64,000 bases of DNA from Legionella sp. PC997 (GTDB lineage: Bacteria; Pseudomonadota; Gammaproteobacteria; Legionellales; Legionellaceae): NCBI RefSeq assembly GCF_014109825.1, contig NZ_CP059576.1, forward strand, positions 605,001-669,000, in the 5' to 3' direction. Of the stretch, positions 26,367 through 36,110 are shown piece after piece. A program made the translations under genes and the position numbers. The stretch's first letter is position 1; every line of letters begins with the position of its first letter. The notes under the pieces were generated by a model, which searched no databases, was not told where the DNA came from, and was given only the letters and a program-made list of their open reading frames with translations.

Positions 26367-29054
26367 TCAAACAAACCTCTTTTGAACTCCTTTAGAATCT
26401 GATTCCTTACTTATCTCTACCTCTTCTTTTGATGTCTTAGCTAATTCTTCTTTATTATTCCCCTTAAATATAGACAAGTTAATAAGACTGCTTTCTTCTT
26501 TAGGATTTTTCTTGTCTGTGATGACATCTTTAATAAGGCGGGCTATTTGCTCATTATTTTTTAAAATATTCCATGCTTCACTATCGTTGTAGAGTGCTTG
26601 AGCTAATTGAGGATAGTTTGGAAGGAATTCTAAAGTAAAGGAATGAAATAAGGACTTATCATCAGTTGCTGCTCGTTCAATGAATAGAGTGGCTAGTGTT
26701 CTTAGTAAAGAATGGTGTTCCGGGGACAATAATCCTGTTCTCTTGATTGCGAATAAAACAGCTATTAATTCGTCAGAACCAATTAAAGTTCTTAAATCAC
26801 GAAGTATTAGAAAAAGAAGGTGAAAATAGGATTCTGATTTCTTAAAAAACGTATGAGCTAGGGATTCCACGAACTTATTCAAAGCTTCTTTCGATAAATC
26901 CTGTTTGGAATGATAGTGTAGAAGAAGCGTTGTTAAATGCTCTGGGGCAATATATTGTGAGATCTCAAAATTCCGAATAATGGGTAGAAGAGTTTGTTGG
27001 TTATCATCTGCATAACTAGGACTACTAATAAGTAATTGATTGAGTTCATCAATCGCAGGAGGAAAACCCACTTTTGCTGCACACAGGACTGAAGACAGAT
27101 CACTGTTTTTCCCTTTGCATTTTACTTGATACTGATTTTGATACCATGCAACAAGGTTAGAGTTTTCTATTGCTGCAAATTTCAACAATAGAGGAGATAA
27201 TTTAGTTATATCTTTATCATGCCAATAGACTACTGCCGCTAAAGCGACTGCAGGCACCTTCATAATTAATTCTTCGAATACATCAAAAGCCGCTTGATCA
27301 TTTGTGCGAACCAGTTGCATGAGTGTCTCAATGGCTTCCTTTTGCTTTTCACCAGTGTGTTCTAAAATCATCGTTTTGACTTGCAGTACCTGCAATTCTT
27401 TTTGGAGACCTTGAATTTCCTTATTTCGTATACCCGAAGCAATATCTAAATAATGGTGCGCTTTACTAAAGTTTCCTGTATTAGAATAATAAGAAGCAAG
27501 CTCTTTTGCTACTTCAATCATATTTTCTATGTTCTTATCCGTATCATTTTGACTACATAGTGCATCCAAAGTTTCAACTGCCTCAGGCATCCTTTGTTTC
27601 ACCGCCTGTAAAAGATAATTAACCCCTCGTCTCAAATAATAACTAACTTCCTGCCGGGCACCAGGTTTTGCATCAGGACGCATCGCTTTGATTTTCAATG
27701 CCATTGCGTAATGACAGGTTAACTTACCTAATTCACTTAGAAAAACCGAATTTTTCTTGTCTATGAGTTCCTCCGCTTTTTGTTTGCACGGACCTTCTGT
27801 GAGAAAAAAATATCGATAAATTTTTATAAAATCATCAGGCTTATTGGAAATAAAATGCATTAAATTAAATGTTTCAGGCATGTGTTCATTATCATTAGGG
27901 GTAATTCCCAGGGCTTCAAAAATTTTGAGGTACACGCGTGCTTGTAGAGTGGGTGAGGTTGCACCACTACCACTCAATAATAAGAAAAGGTACATTATTT
28001 CAAGACGACTTAATGATTCCGACTTTTCTTGCTTATTGTTATTGTTGGTAACTTCTCCTTCAATATCAAAAAATTGGTGCCCTTGATCATATAAAAATTG
28101 TGTCATTATGGCCGCACCTTCCAAATAACACTTAAGGGACAAGGAATCGGGGTGGGTGATTTGACGCCCATAATATGCCTCAATCAATGCCTTTAAAAGG
28201 ATATTAAATTTTTTATAAGGACTAATTTTTTTTAGATGAGTTACTTTGGAGTCTACAGGATTTAAGTTTTGAATCGCTTTGATTAAATCCTTTTGACTTA
28301 TTTCTAGATTTTGCTTTAGCGTGGAGAGCATGTTATGAAGAGAAGACTGGCCATCTGGCTTTAATAGTTTCATGCTATTTTCAAGCATCTCAATCTCAGC
28401 TTGCAATTCGTTAACTATTTTTTTAAGAGTAGTTACCTGCCCATTTGTAATCTCGTTGATTTGCGTTCCTTGTATAAAAGAAAGGAGTTGTGGTTTAGGG
28501 TCCTTTTCTAATTCAGCGAATTCTGCAAGGACATCAAAATCAGAAATAGATAACTTTTCGAACTCTTGAATCAGTAACTCAAGTTGCTTGATAAACTCCT
28601 CGGGTTTTTCTTGTAAGAAAGTCTGTAAGAAATTAGTCAAATATTCAGTAGTATACTGGCCAGCTCCCTTTAGTAAAGTCATTAAATCAAGAGAAGAAAT
28701 ACGATCAAAAGGGATATCCAATCCCAACGCTTCATTTAACGCGTTTTTTACTTCTGGAGGATAATTCGTATCTTGGCTTTTACTAAATCCATCAGAACTG
28801 AATATGTTTTCATAAATGTTGTCCCAATAAGTTGGACCGCTCTCCCCATCAATCCAAAACCATATATATCCATTAGATACACCAATTACTGTTGCGAGTC
28901 CTTTTGGAGACATAACCCTATCTAAAAAATAGGTTCCAAAAGGTTCGGTTGCTATCTGGCTAATCTCGAAGGAAATTAGTTTCTTGGATTTAGAAGAGAT
29001 TTTGATCGTTGATACAGGCTTAATAGAATTTAAAATTTCAATTTTTTTCTGCAC
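26367..29054 (-). CDS. Large helical-repeat protein with a small N-terminal aromatic/glycine domain, putative effector
   Basis: 895 aa starting with GTG behind AAGGTG. Residues about 40-85 form a compact beta-type segment (SPKGLATVIGVSNGYIWFWID, then GPTYWDN) whose pattern I associate with small domains in protist proteins; I cannot name it. The rest is alpha-helical. A coiled-coil stretch lies at about 205-270 (LQAEIEMLENSMKLL). TPR/Sel1-like helical pairs follow from about 430 onward (YYSNTGNFSKAHHYLDIAS is a TPR-like unit). The C-terminal 30 residues are rich in Glu, Lys and Ser (KEELAKTSKEEVEISKESDS), a plausible Dot/Icm E-block. No signal peptide. Function unknown; host-protein scaffolding would be typical for such a protein. 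Confidence 0.6.
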   Translation of the reverse strand: MQKKIEILNSIKPVSTIKISSKSKKLISFEISQIATEPFGTYFLDRVMSPKGLATVIGVSNGYIWFWIDGESGPTYWDNIYENIFSSDGFSKSQDTNYPPEVKNALNEALGLDIPFDRISSLDLMTLLKGAGQYTTEYLTNFLQTFLQEKPEEFIKQLELLIQEFEKLSISDFDVLAEFAELEKDPKPQLLSFIQGTQINEITNGQVTTLKKIVNELQAEIEMLENSMKLLKPDGQSSLHNMLSTLKQNLEISQKDLIKAIQNLNPVDSKVTHLKKISPYKKFNILLKALIEAYYGRQITHPDSLSLKCYLEGAAIMTQFLYDQGHQFFDIEGEVTNNNNKQEKSESLSRLEIMYLFLLLSGSGATSPTLQARVYLKIFEALGITPNDNEHMPETFNLMHFISNKPDDFIKIYRYFFLTEGPCKQKAEELIDKKNSVFLSELGKLTCHYAMALKIKAMRPDAKPGARQEVSYYLRRGVNYLLQAVKQRMPEAVETLDALCSQNDTDKNIENMIEVAKELASYYSNTGNFSKAHHYLDIASGIRNKEIQGLQKELQVLQVKTMILEHTGEKQKEAIETLMQLVRTNDQAAFDVFEELIMKVPAVALAAVVYWHDKDITKLSPLLLKFAAIENSNLVAWYQNQYQVKCKGKNSDLSSVLCAAKVGFPPAIDELNQLLISSPSYADDNQQTLLPIIRNFEISQYIAPEHLTTLLLHYHSKQDLSKEALNKFVESLAHTFFKKSESYFHLLFLILRDLRTLIGSDELIAVLFAIKRTGLLSPEHHSLLRTLATLFIERAATDDKSLFHSFTLEFLPNYPQLAQALYNDSEAWNILKNNEQIARLIKDVITDKKNPKEESSLINLSIFKGNNKEELAKTSKEEVEISKESDSKGVQKRFV

Positions 29055-29219
29055 AATTTCACCTTGATTACTAAGATTTAGGAAAGGACATTTTTTGGCA
29101 TATTAAAACAAAAAATTCAAAACGAGAACAGATACTTTATATAAAAATCATATTGATCAACAAATCCCCAGAAGGGTTTTAAATTGAAAAGTAAATTATG
29201 AAGAAAAAATGGTAATTTT

Positions 29220-29243
29220 CGCGCACGATGGAGTGTGCGCGCG
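29220..29243 (-). terminator. GC-rich hairpin 3' of the methyltransferase gene
   Basis: CGCGCAC/GTGCGCGCG stem with one bulge and the loop GATGGAGT, located just after the methyltransferase stop. Runs of A and T flank it (AAAAAAAA at 29244-29251). Probable terminator on the - strand, though the U-run lies slightly off the expected position. Confidence 0.5.
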
Positions 29244-29276
29244 AAAAAAAATTTTACTTGACTGGGAAGCGGTGAT

Positions 29277-30179
29277 TTACTTGTTCTGAAAGGTTATCAT
29301 GGAGTACGTTTCTGCTGTATAATATGGTTCTTCATCCACTTTGTATTCTTTGGCTAACTCTGCTGCCGTTTTATGATCAATGCATGCTATCCCAAGTTTT
29401 TTACATAGAAGCACAATCTCACCTGGCTCAAAAAATGTCTTGAAAGGGGATTTTTTATTAGCAAACTCATCTAAAGTTTTTTCTAAGCATTGTTCTTTCG
29501 CAGTGGAGTCTAATTGTTTTGCGCCAGTTTGCATCAGAGTATGCATGTAGTCGAAGGTAATGGTTAAATGGCTAAATTTACTTGATAAATCACGTAAAAT
29601 TCGTATTACTTCTTCTTTTTCGAGATAAAAAGTATTTCCTTCCCATAAAATTAAAGTTGGCTTTGTGAATTCAATATCATTGTTTGCTAACTCAGCGATT
29701 AAATCCCCCTTAACATAGTCTAAACCAATATACGTGGCATTTTTATTAATACTTTGTTCGGAATAAACTTGTTCCTTGCATTTTAAAATTTGCGGATGGT
29801 CAATTTCAAAAAATCGTGCACCGAATTGTTGAGTATATTTCATTTTACGAGCGGGTAGGGTATCAAAGCCGCTTCCTAAAATGATGATTTGTGTAACCTC
29901 TTTGTTTTTGACTGCATCGGATACGGTACGTCTAAAAAAACGGGTGCGGGTAGCTAACGGCAACCACATTCTTTTATCTAAACGTTGTTCGGCTTCTTCT
30001 TTAACTTGCTCGCTCACGAAGTTTTGCATCAGAGGATCTTTAAATAAATCTTTTTCTCTTGTGCCTTGTTTTTGGGTTAATGCCGGCCAATTTTCTTTAG
30101 ATTTAGCCTCTTTTTTCCAATAATTCGCTAATAGGGAAGTGGTTGCAACATTATTATCTTTTAAGATTTTTTCACGCAT
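29277..30179 (-). CDS. LCMT/PPM-family SAM-dependent carboxyl/O-methyltransferase
   Basis: 300 aa. Motif I reads ILGSGFDTLPAR (about 100-111), preceded by RTRFF (78-82) and followed by FFEIDHPQ with the acidic pair that holds the SAM ribose. This order is characteristic of the leucine carboxyl methyltransferase / TIGR00027-like family. These enzymes methylate carboxyl or hydroxyl groups of proteins or small molecules. The gene lies 14 bp after an alpha/beta hydrolase of the plant methylesterase type, so the two are co-transcribed and could add and remove the same methyl ester. No signal peptide. The substrate is unknown. Confidence 0.85.
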   Translation of the reverse strand: MREKILKDNNVATTSLLANYWKKEAKSKENWPALTQKQGTREKDLFKDPLMQNFVSEQVKEEAEQRLDKRMWLPLATRTRFFRRTVSDAVKNKEVTQIIILGSGFDTLPARKMKYTQQFGARFFEIDHPQILKCKEQVYSEQSINKNATYIGLDYVKGDLIAELANNDIEFTKPTLILWEGNTFYLEKEEVIRILRDLSSKFSHLTITFDYMHTLMQTGAKQLDSTAKEQCLEKTLDEFANKKSPFKTFFEPGEIVLLCKKLGIACIDHKTAAELAKEYKVDEEPYYTAETYSMITFQNK

Positions 30180-30193
30180 AAAGGGACTTTCTC

Positions 30194-30910
30194 TTATTTT
30201 AATAATTCATCTATAATCGGGCGCACGCCTGAATAATAAGCGGCATGATCGGCGTCTAAATATACAATATTATCGGTAACTTCTCTACTCATCCTTAGCT
30301 GATCACTTAGGAGTAAAACTTTATCATTTCGGCAAACTAAAGAACGTTTCGGAATGCAAGTATAGTGTGCGCCAACAGGGACTGGTTCGGTAAACGGACG
30401 TAAAGGTTGAGGTTGTAACCGAACCATTGCTTTTTGGGCATCCTGCGGGCGACAACAGTTAAACATTATATTGGCTAAATTCGAGGAATACTGAAGGCGA
30501 ATTTCTTGTAATGTTTCATCAATGATCAAAAAAGGAGTAAGATTATTTGATTCGGATTCTTGCGCCAATGAAAACAGAGATTTATGGTTTTGCGGAACAT
30601 AGGCTGCGACAAAAATGAGTTCACGAATAGCATTAGGAATAATCTCAGCAACCGCTGCAATGACTAAACCTGCCATACTGTGGCCAACCAAAGTGACCCG
30701 TTCGGGTTGTTGCTGAATCAAACTAACAACACTTTGCACATAGTGATTAAAATATATAGAGCTGCTTAGTTGATTGTTTATACCATGACCCGGCAAATCT
30801 GGCATCAATACCTTATGCCCTTTGGAGAGGAGCTCTTTTGCAATACGCCTCCAACACCAAGAAGCATGCCAGGCACCATGGATAAAGATAAAAGTTTGTG
30901 AACGTCGCAT
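30194..30910 (-). CDS. Methylesterase-like (SABP2/MES-type) alpha/beta hydrolase
   Basis: 238 aa, the compact size of the salicylate-binding protein 2 / hydroxynitrile lyase family. The start FIFIHGAWHASWCW carries the oxyanion HG and the family's WCW signature. The nucleophile is Ser78 in LVGHSMAGL, and the catalytic His lies in DADHAAYYSG near the C-terminus. Many members of this family are carboxyl methylesterases. It is the first gene of a two-gene operon with the carboxyl-methyltransferase-like enzyme, 14 bp apart. The reversible methyl-ester idea is inference from this pairing. The ribosome binding site is weak. Confidence 0.82.
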   Translation of the reverse strand: MRRSQTFIFIHGAWHASWCWRRIAKELLSKGHKVLMPDLPGHGINNQLSSSIYFNHYVQSVVSLIQQQPERVTLVGHSMAGLVIAAVAEIIPNAIRELIFVAAYVPQNHKSLFSLAQESESNNLTPFLIIDETLQEIRLQYSSNLANIMFNCCRPQDAQKAMVRLQPQPLRPFTEPVPVGAHYTCIPKRSLVCRNDKVLLLSDQLRMSREVTDNIVYLDADHAAYYSGVRPIIDELLK

Positions 30911-31381
30911 AAAACGGGACTTAGTTAATGATGATCAATTTAATGGTCATTTTATGAAAATTGAATTATTAAATAAAAGCTTTATTTCAAATTAATGAAG
31001 TGACCTTAGATTTTGAAATTTAAATTCTCTAGCCTAGGCCCAAAACTATTAATAATAAATTAATGTTGAACTGATATAATAAAATGGTAGCGATATCTCC
31101 TAGGTTATAAATCAATTTCTATCGCTACACCCTCCCTATTTTCATATCAACTTACTCCTGCATAATTTTTTTATTCTAATCGCCCAAAAAAAGATTTATT
31201 TTTTAAAGACCTATGCTATTTTACTTACCCGTTGAGGACTATATTTTCAGAAAAGAATATCTACCTCGCTGTACTATTCTGACTTTAAAAATCGATATCG
31301 GGAACAATAAATCTCCTAGCAATTTGCTAAGGAACGTTTTATTTATAATTTGACACATACTATTCCTAAATGAGAAGACCT
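30911..31381. other. Divergent AT-rich intergenic region
   Basis: About 470 bp, no gene. It must hold the promoters of the hydrolase/methyltransferase operon (-) and of the orphan gene (+). I see no convincing paired -35/-10 boxes, riboswitch or inverted repeat. Confidence 0.35.
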
Positions 31382-32776
31382 ATGCTCGAACATACAAAAA
31401 AAAATCTAACAAATACTGAGGATGCAACTCTTTCGTCAACTAATCCATCGCAACCATCCCACGAACTGAAAGTAACTCAGGGTCAAACAGAGGAAAAGGA
31501 TCTCTTGAAAACATCGGACGAAGCACCTCAACTTAATAGCAAGCCGACGCTCAGTACCTCTCTTTCCGAAAATAAAGTACCCTCATTAATATCGGCACCC
31601 ACAGTGAAAAAAGAACTTAAATTCACAAAGTCTTTAAAAGTAAATGATATGCACCTATTTCTTAAAAATGAAATGCCCCTTGGAGCGCTTTATGCTGATC
31701 CAGAAAAAAAACCTTCTGGACCAAAGGTATTAAAAATCAATACGACTTGGAAAAAAAATACAAAGCAAATTCAGCTACTTGCAAACAAACAGCGAAGAAT
31801 ACAACACGATAAATTACTCAAGAAATTATTATTACTTATTGAAACCCTTCTTGAACAACCAACGGTATTCCGCTACCTCGATCATTTAGAAAAATTTTCT
31901 GTGAAACTTCCTAATAATCTTACGAGATTTATTAATTTTTTTAATCTTTTAGAGGAAATTCGTTTCGCCATTCAGGATGCTACGATAGAAACTAAAACGG
32001 CGACTTGGTTTGCAATGAATTTAGACGGGCCCTCATTAAAGGATGATCTATTTTTAGAAGAAATCCGTTACTTTCCCGAGCGGATATCGGGTTTGATAGA
32101 AAAATTTTTTACGACTCTTGTAATTGAAGAAAAACTAAATAAGGATGTATTAACAGCAAAATTCAATGAAATTTTTTCAAAGGCTCCTCCCAATAATGAG
32201 CATATTTTTCATAATATTAACCAAAGTGTGCTTGACGCTGCCAAAGAGCTATTTTTGCAGCAAGTCAAAGAGGATTTAATTGCTCTGCGAAATAGCATTG
32301 ATCACAGTTTTGATTCTTCAACATTTAAGCAAGAAAGATTCCTTTCAATTAATTCTTCTCCAGACAAGTTAACTCCCTGCAATACCTCTGCATCCAAATT
32401 ACACGATGAGAAATTTTCAGATCTATTTGGCATGCTAAGAGCGATGGAATTTTCTAACTTGAAAGGAATAGTGATCCATGATTTTAGTGACTTTCAGAAT
32501 AAATCTAAACTTACTCAGTTATTGTTCTTTATTGAAAAAAATCAGCAAACCTTACAGAAAGTAACAATTCTTAAAGGAGGTACTAGTGAGGATATCGTCA
32601 GTTTCCGTAGCAAATTGGAATCTTTTTCGAACATCACTTTAAATATTGAAGAAAGTCCTGCTTCTCAGCCTCAATCAGAAAAAAAAGGCTTTAAGTTCTT
32701 TAAGCGCCCAATTTTCCGACATGATGAAAGCAAGGCTCATTCTGTTGGTTCAAGGTTCAGCCAGTCTAATTCCTAG
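31382..32776 (+). CDS. Orphan protein with disordered N-terminus, possible effector
   Basis: 464 aa from the ATG at 31382, with GAGAAG upstream; an ATG four codons earlier has no site. The first 90 residues are rich in Ser, Thr, Pro, Lys and Glu and probably disordered. Residues about 125-320 are helical (KQRRIQHDKLLKKLLLLIETLLEQ), and about 340-435 read as an alpha/beta piece (MEFSNLKGIVIHDFSD...). The tail is basic and Ser-rich. No signal peptide or membrane segment. No family recognised. Effector status is a guess from size and composition. Confidence 0.5.
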   Translation: MLEHTKKNLTNTEDATLSSTNPSQPSHELKVTQGQTEEKDLLKTSDEAPQLNSKPTLSTSLSENKVPSLISAPTVKKELKFTKSLKVNDMHLFLKNEMPLGALYADPEKKPSGPKVLKINTTWKKNTKQIQLLANKQRRIQHDKLLKKLLLLIETLLEQPTVFRYLDHLEKFSVKLPNNLTRFINFFNLLEEIRFAIQDATIETKTATWFAMNLDGPSLKDDLFLEEIRYFPERISGLIEKFFTTLVIEEKLNKDVLTAKFNEIFSKAPPNNEHIFHNINQSVLDAAKELFLQQVKEDLIALRNSIDHSFDSSTFKQERFLSINSSPDKLTPCNTSASKLHDEKFSDLFGMLRAMEFSNLKGIVIHDFSDFQNKSKLTQLLFFIEKNQQTLQKVTILKGGTSEDIVSFRSKLESFSNITLNIEESPASQPQSEKKGFKFFKRPIFRHDESKAHSVGSRFSQSNS

Positions 32777-32791
32777 CAAAAGGCAGAAAAT

Positions 32792-32815
32792 AGGTTGGGT
32801 CGTTTGACCCAACCT
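32792..32815. terminator. Bidirectional hairpin between convergent genes (family copy 3)
   Basis: Perfect 10-bp stem AGGTTGGGTC/GACCCAACCT with loop GTTT, followed by TTTTGCC on the + strand and flanked by AAAA on the left. It sits between the stops of the orphan gene (+) and the protein kinase (-), so it probably terminates both. Confidence 0.75.
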
Positions 32816-32839
32816 TTTGCCAGGGGTATTAAATTGTAA

Positions 32840-34117
32840 CTACATATTCAATCCATCCATTTTTACTTCATTATGTTCCTCTCTTTTTTTAGGAGCATGA
32901 AAAATACTGTTTCTAGGTTTAGAAGGATGGGAGAGTACTAACTGTGTTTTAGAGTTGTCTAATGTAGTTAAAATTTTTATAGCCTGCGTTTGTGTAAATC
33001 TTCGAAACAATTGAGTATTAATAAAGACCATAGCCCTTTTTTCAATCTGAGGATATTCTTTCTTAAATTCGATAGGACCTCGGAGCATTAAAGTGAGGGT
33101 TTCTCTTTTATAAGTACTAAAATAAAGATTTTTAATAGTATTTTGACTCTCCTGGATCAGAGCACAGGCATTATTAAATTCCGCAATAGCTTTGGGAATT
33201 TTATTATTTTCTCTAAGTCTTTTATATTGTTTTTTCGTAGGTACAATACTTTGTTCAGCTAGTATTTTCATAGCATATGAAAAATTGCTTAGTTCATTAC
33301 TTGAGTGTCTTTTAGGTGATGCGTCTCGGGGGTGGTTTAAGGGTTGAACTAATAGTTGTCGCAGATGTTTTTCCAATGTTCTCAAAGTTGGCCGATGTTC
33401 TGGCTGGTGGACGAGACATAATTGAATGAGACGATTGAGATCCGCGGAGGGTTTTAAAATGGATTGCATCATAGCGCCTAGAGCATAAACATCCATACTT
33501 TTTTGGGCAGTTATCGGCTTTTGAGACCAGCACTCGGGTGCAATTTGCGTATATTTCTTTTTATTTAATATCCGCTCCTCGTTCGTTGTTACACAAAAGA
33601 TATCCGGGTCGAGTGGCCTACCTTTTTTTACAGAGATCCCTCCATCAAGCAAATAACTTTTTCCCGTGTTCTTGTCATAATGGATATTATCCGCTTTTAA
33701 ATCCAGAACAATATACCCTTTATTATGGCAGTCTTTTAATGCTTCAATTGCAGAAAGAAAAAGCTTTATTTGTTGCCTTTCATTAGTCAAGCGCAACTTT
33801 TCATAGGGTACTCCGGCAATATAGGGAAGCACCAAGCGATAAGTGTCATCGCGCTCTATTAATACATGATTTTGTTTCGGATAGAGCGTCTTAAAAAATG
33901 TGTATTTATTATAAGCCTCGATAAAATCAATATCGTCTTTATCCACAGGTTTAAGCACGGCAAGTGAGCGTTGACCATCAGGAGATTGGAATTTTCGTGC
34001 TCTGGCGTACGTTCCAGAACCAATGTTTTTTTGGGGATAATATTTCGTTTCTCCGTCACTTTCATAACAAGATTCTTCAGAAGTACTATCATCATGGAAT
34101 TTATAGTTTTTTGGCAT
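32840..34117 (-). CDS. Eukaryote-like protein kinase, putative effector
   Basis: 425 aa with AAGGAT before the ATG. A kinase domain spans about 25-255: Gly loop N31-I-G-S-G-T-Y-A, the VAIK-equivalent K56 in LAVLKPV, catalytic loop D139-L-K-A-D-N144, metal-binding D158-G-G in place of DFG, APE at 193-195 with IAPECW, and DVYALG (209-214) for subdomain IX. The HRD motif reads VLD, so the Arg is missing, but all residues needed for phosphotransfer are present and it should be active. The first 25 residues are Ser/Glu-rich. The C-terminal 170 residues are helical and unassigned. Legionella encodes several translocated LegK kinases; whether this is an orthologue of one is not clear. A second kinase gene lies directly upstream. 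Confidence 0.85.
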   Translation of the reverse strand: MPKNYKFHDDSTSEESCYESDGETKYYPQKNIGSGTYARARKFQSPDGQRSLAVLKPVDKDDIDFIEAYNKYTFFKTLYPKQNHVLIERDDTYRLVLPYIAGVPYEKLRLTNERQQIKLFLSAIEALKDCHNKGYIVLDLKADNIHYDKNTGKSYLLDGGISVKKGRPLDPDIFCVTTNEERILNKKKYTQIAPECWSQKPITAQKSMDVYALGAMMQSILKPSADLNRLIQLCLVHQPEHRPTLRTLEKHLRQLLVQPLNHPRDASPKRHSSNELSNFSYAMKILAEQSIVPTKKQYKRLRENNKIPKAIAEFNNACALIQESQNTIKNLYFSTYKRETLTLMLRGPIEFKKEYPQIEKRAMVFINTQLFRRFTQTQAIKILTTLDNSKTQLVLSHPSKPRNSIFHAPKKREEHNEVKMDGLNM

Positions 34118-34309
34118 ATCCTTGCCCTCTCATCCCTGAATTCTTTAAATCCATTTTGCTTATTTTATATGATAAAGTCCATTATTAAAAATTCACTGAC
34201 TTAAAAATTGGCCAATTCAATCAAACAGTTAAACGCCAAAGACGCGCGCCGGACATAAAGAATGGGACTTTATCTGACGCATTTTGAACCATCCAATTGG
34301 TTTGTTTTT

Positions 34310-35884
34310 TTAATAATATTTTGGTGCTGAATTATCGGATTTTTCTGAATTAGATTGCTCCGATTCCTGCAGTTTTTTCGTTTTACTTATACTTTGGATA
34401 ACAGCAACACTAGAAGCTCTTCCTTTGCCTTTAAAATCACTTCGTTTATGAGAAACGTTCTCTTTTTTGTCTTCTTCTATCTGTATTGTTTCTCTTGTTG
34501 TTTGCGGCGTTTTATCTCTAAACATTAAATGCTTTTCTAAATCACGATGTGAATATTGGCTTGATTTTAGGTTCAACTTCGGAATGGATTTTTTTTCTTG
34601 CTCCGGTGTTGTTTGTTCCAATTCTGGATCAACGGCATATGAAGCAGAAGAAGAGGCTAATTCCTGTTCTGGCAACATTTTAATGGAAGCTTTTTTCTTG
34701 GTCTTATGTTTCTTCTTCTCTGGGACACTGGCTCTTGGGACATTTAATGGCGGGGAAGATAGCTCTGAATTTGGATTAGCAGTTGATGAAATAACATGCT
34801 TCTTCGTAGCTAGCTTTAGAATTAATAAAGCTTGGGAAAACTCCATCCGTTTACTTGATTCCTCATGAGTTAAGCCGCGGATAACCTTTCGTACACTCTT
34901 GCCTAAGGGAGAGTTAAATACGGGATGGTTAAAATCGAGTCGTGTAGCGGGTCCTTGAATACCGAGTTGATCTACATAAGCCGATAAATTGGTAACAGCC
35001 AACTGAATGGTCTGTATATCCAATCCCAGGGTGGATATGTCTTTTGTTAATTCATACTGTTGTTTGCTCATGAAGTTAAATAACGATTTCTTTGAGTTCC
35101 CAAAATTACTGGCAACCCGGATCCCTGTTATCACTTCATAAATACTAATTCCCATTTTATATCGGGATTTATAATCAATTTCCGAAATTGAATATTCATT
35201 AGTATTATCTGAGTTGGGTGTTACGCTGAGTGATGTGGGTCTGGAACGATAGATAGGGGTTTGAGCCACTTCCATCTTTGGAATAGAGCTTTCTGTGTAT
35301 ACATTCAATAAAGACTTAATATCAGAAAGGACTAAACGTCCATCATCAGCAATAATAAAATTACTCGGTTTAATATCGGTAAAACGAAAGCCAGCCCTCT
35401 CTATATCTACCATTTGCTGTAACATTTTCATGGAATAATCCAAAGAAGTATCGAAATTCTCTGCATCTTGCTCAAGACTTCCCTTGGCACAATATTCTAT
35501 TAGCTCAAGGTAATAACTACTTTTGCGATTTTTGAAAGGAAGTAAAAGATATCGTTCGGGAAAGTGCTTAGCAACCTCTGGATTTACTCGCAGGACATCA
35601 TAGGCTGCGACATATTTTTCTTCAGCGGATAACACGCGAAATATAACACTAATATCTTTATATGTTGCTGAAAAAAGAGATATCGCTGATCCACCTAGGA
35701 ATTTGATTGTAACCGGCTTTTTATCAATTGTAATCAGTAAAACTTGCGGATTATCACCAGCATTAATAAGTGCTGCTAATGGAGCTTTTGCCTGGCCATT
35801 CTCTGTCACCAGTTTCTTAAATGCTGCAGTTAATTTCTCAATAATTTTGTTTCTCATTTCCGCAGTTTTGCTAACTTTCCCCAT
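34310..35884 (-). CDS. Divergent protein kinase, putative effector
   Basis: 524 aa with AGG upstream of the ATG. Kinase features: Gly-rich loop around F62-L-G-G-S (62-66), catalytic loop T169-D170-I-K-P-S-N175, and metal-binding D188 in VLSDIKSL in place of DFG. The expected ATP-anchoring Lys may be replaced by Arg83 in VIFRV, or another Lys may serve. The lobe order is otherwise normal to about residue 365. The C-terminal 150 residues are Ser/Lys/Glu-rich and disordered. It lies 192 bp upstream of the other kinase on the same strand; the two are dissimilar outside the core motifs, so a recent duplication is unlikely. Confidence 0.78.
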   Translation of the reverse strand: MGKVSKTAEMRNKIIEKLTAAFKKLVTENGQAKAPLAALINAGDNPQVLLITIDKKPVTIKFLGGSAISLFSATYKDISVIFRVLSAEEKYVAAYDVLRVNPEVAKHFPERYLLLPFKNRKSSYYLELIEYCAKGSLEQDAENFDTSLDYSMKMLQQMVDIERAGFRFTDIKPSNFIIADDGRLVLSDIKSLLNVYTESSIPKMEVAQTPIYRSRPTSLSVTPNSDNTNEYSISEIDYKSRYKMGISIYEVITGIRVASNFGNSKKSLFNFMSKQQYELTKDISTLGLDIQTIQLAVTNLSAYVDQLGIQGPATRLDFNHPVFNSPLGKSVRKVIRGLTHEESSKRMEFSQALLILKLATKKHVISSTANPNSELSSPPLNVPRASVPEKKKHKTKKKASIKMLPEQELASSSASYAVDPELEQTTPEQEKKSIPKLNLKSSQYSHRDLEKHLMFRDKTPQTTRETIQIEEDKKENVSHKRSDFKGKGRASSVAVIQSISKTKKLQESEQSNSEKSDNSAPKYY

Positions 35885-36110
35885 GAGTAAAACCTATAAA
35901 CAAAAAGGAATAGTATTATCCATTCCAGTGATTTAAAGTCAACGAGTCCGCCTAGATTTTAAACATGCCGAAAACGATGTTGATTAAGTTCCTGTCTAAA
36001 ACAATTTTTCAATCAAGTAAAATCACTGGCTTTTTGTGGCTCACCCAACTACTTTAAAAGACACGCAAAATTATTCTACGGAAACGGCACTAATACGAAA
36101 GGAAGTGAGT

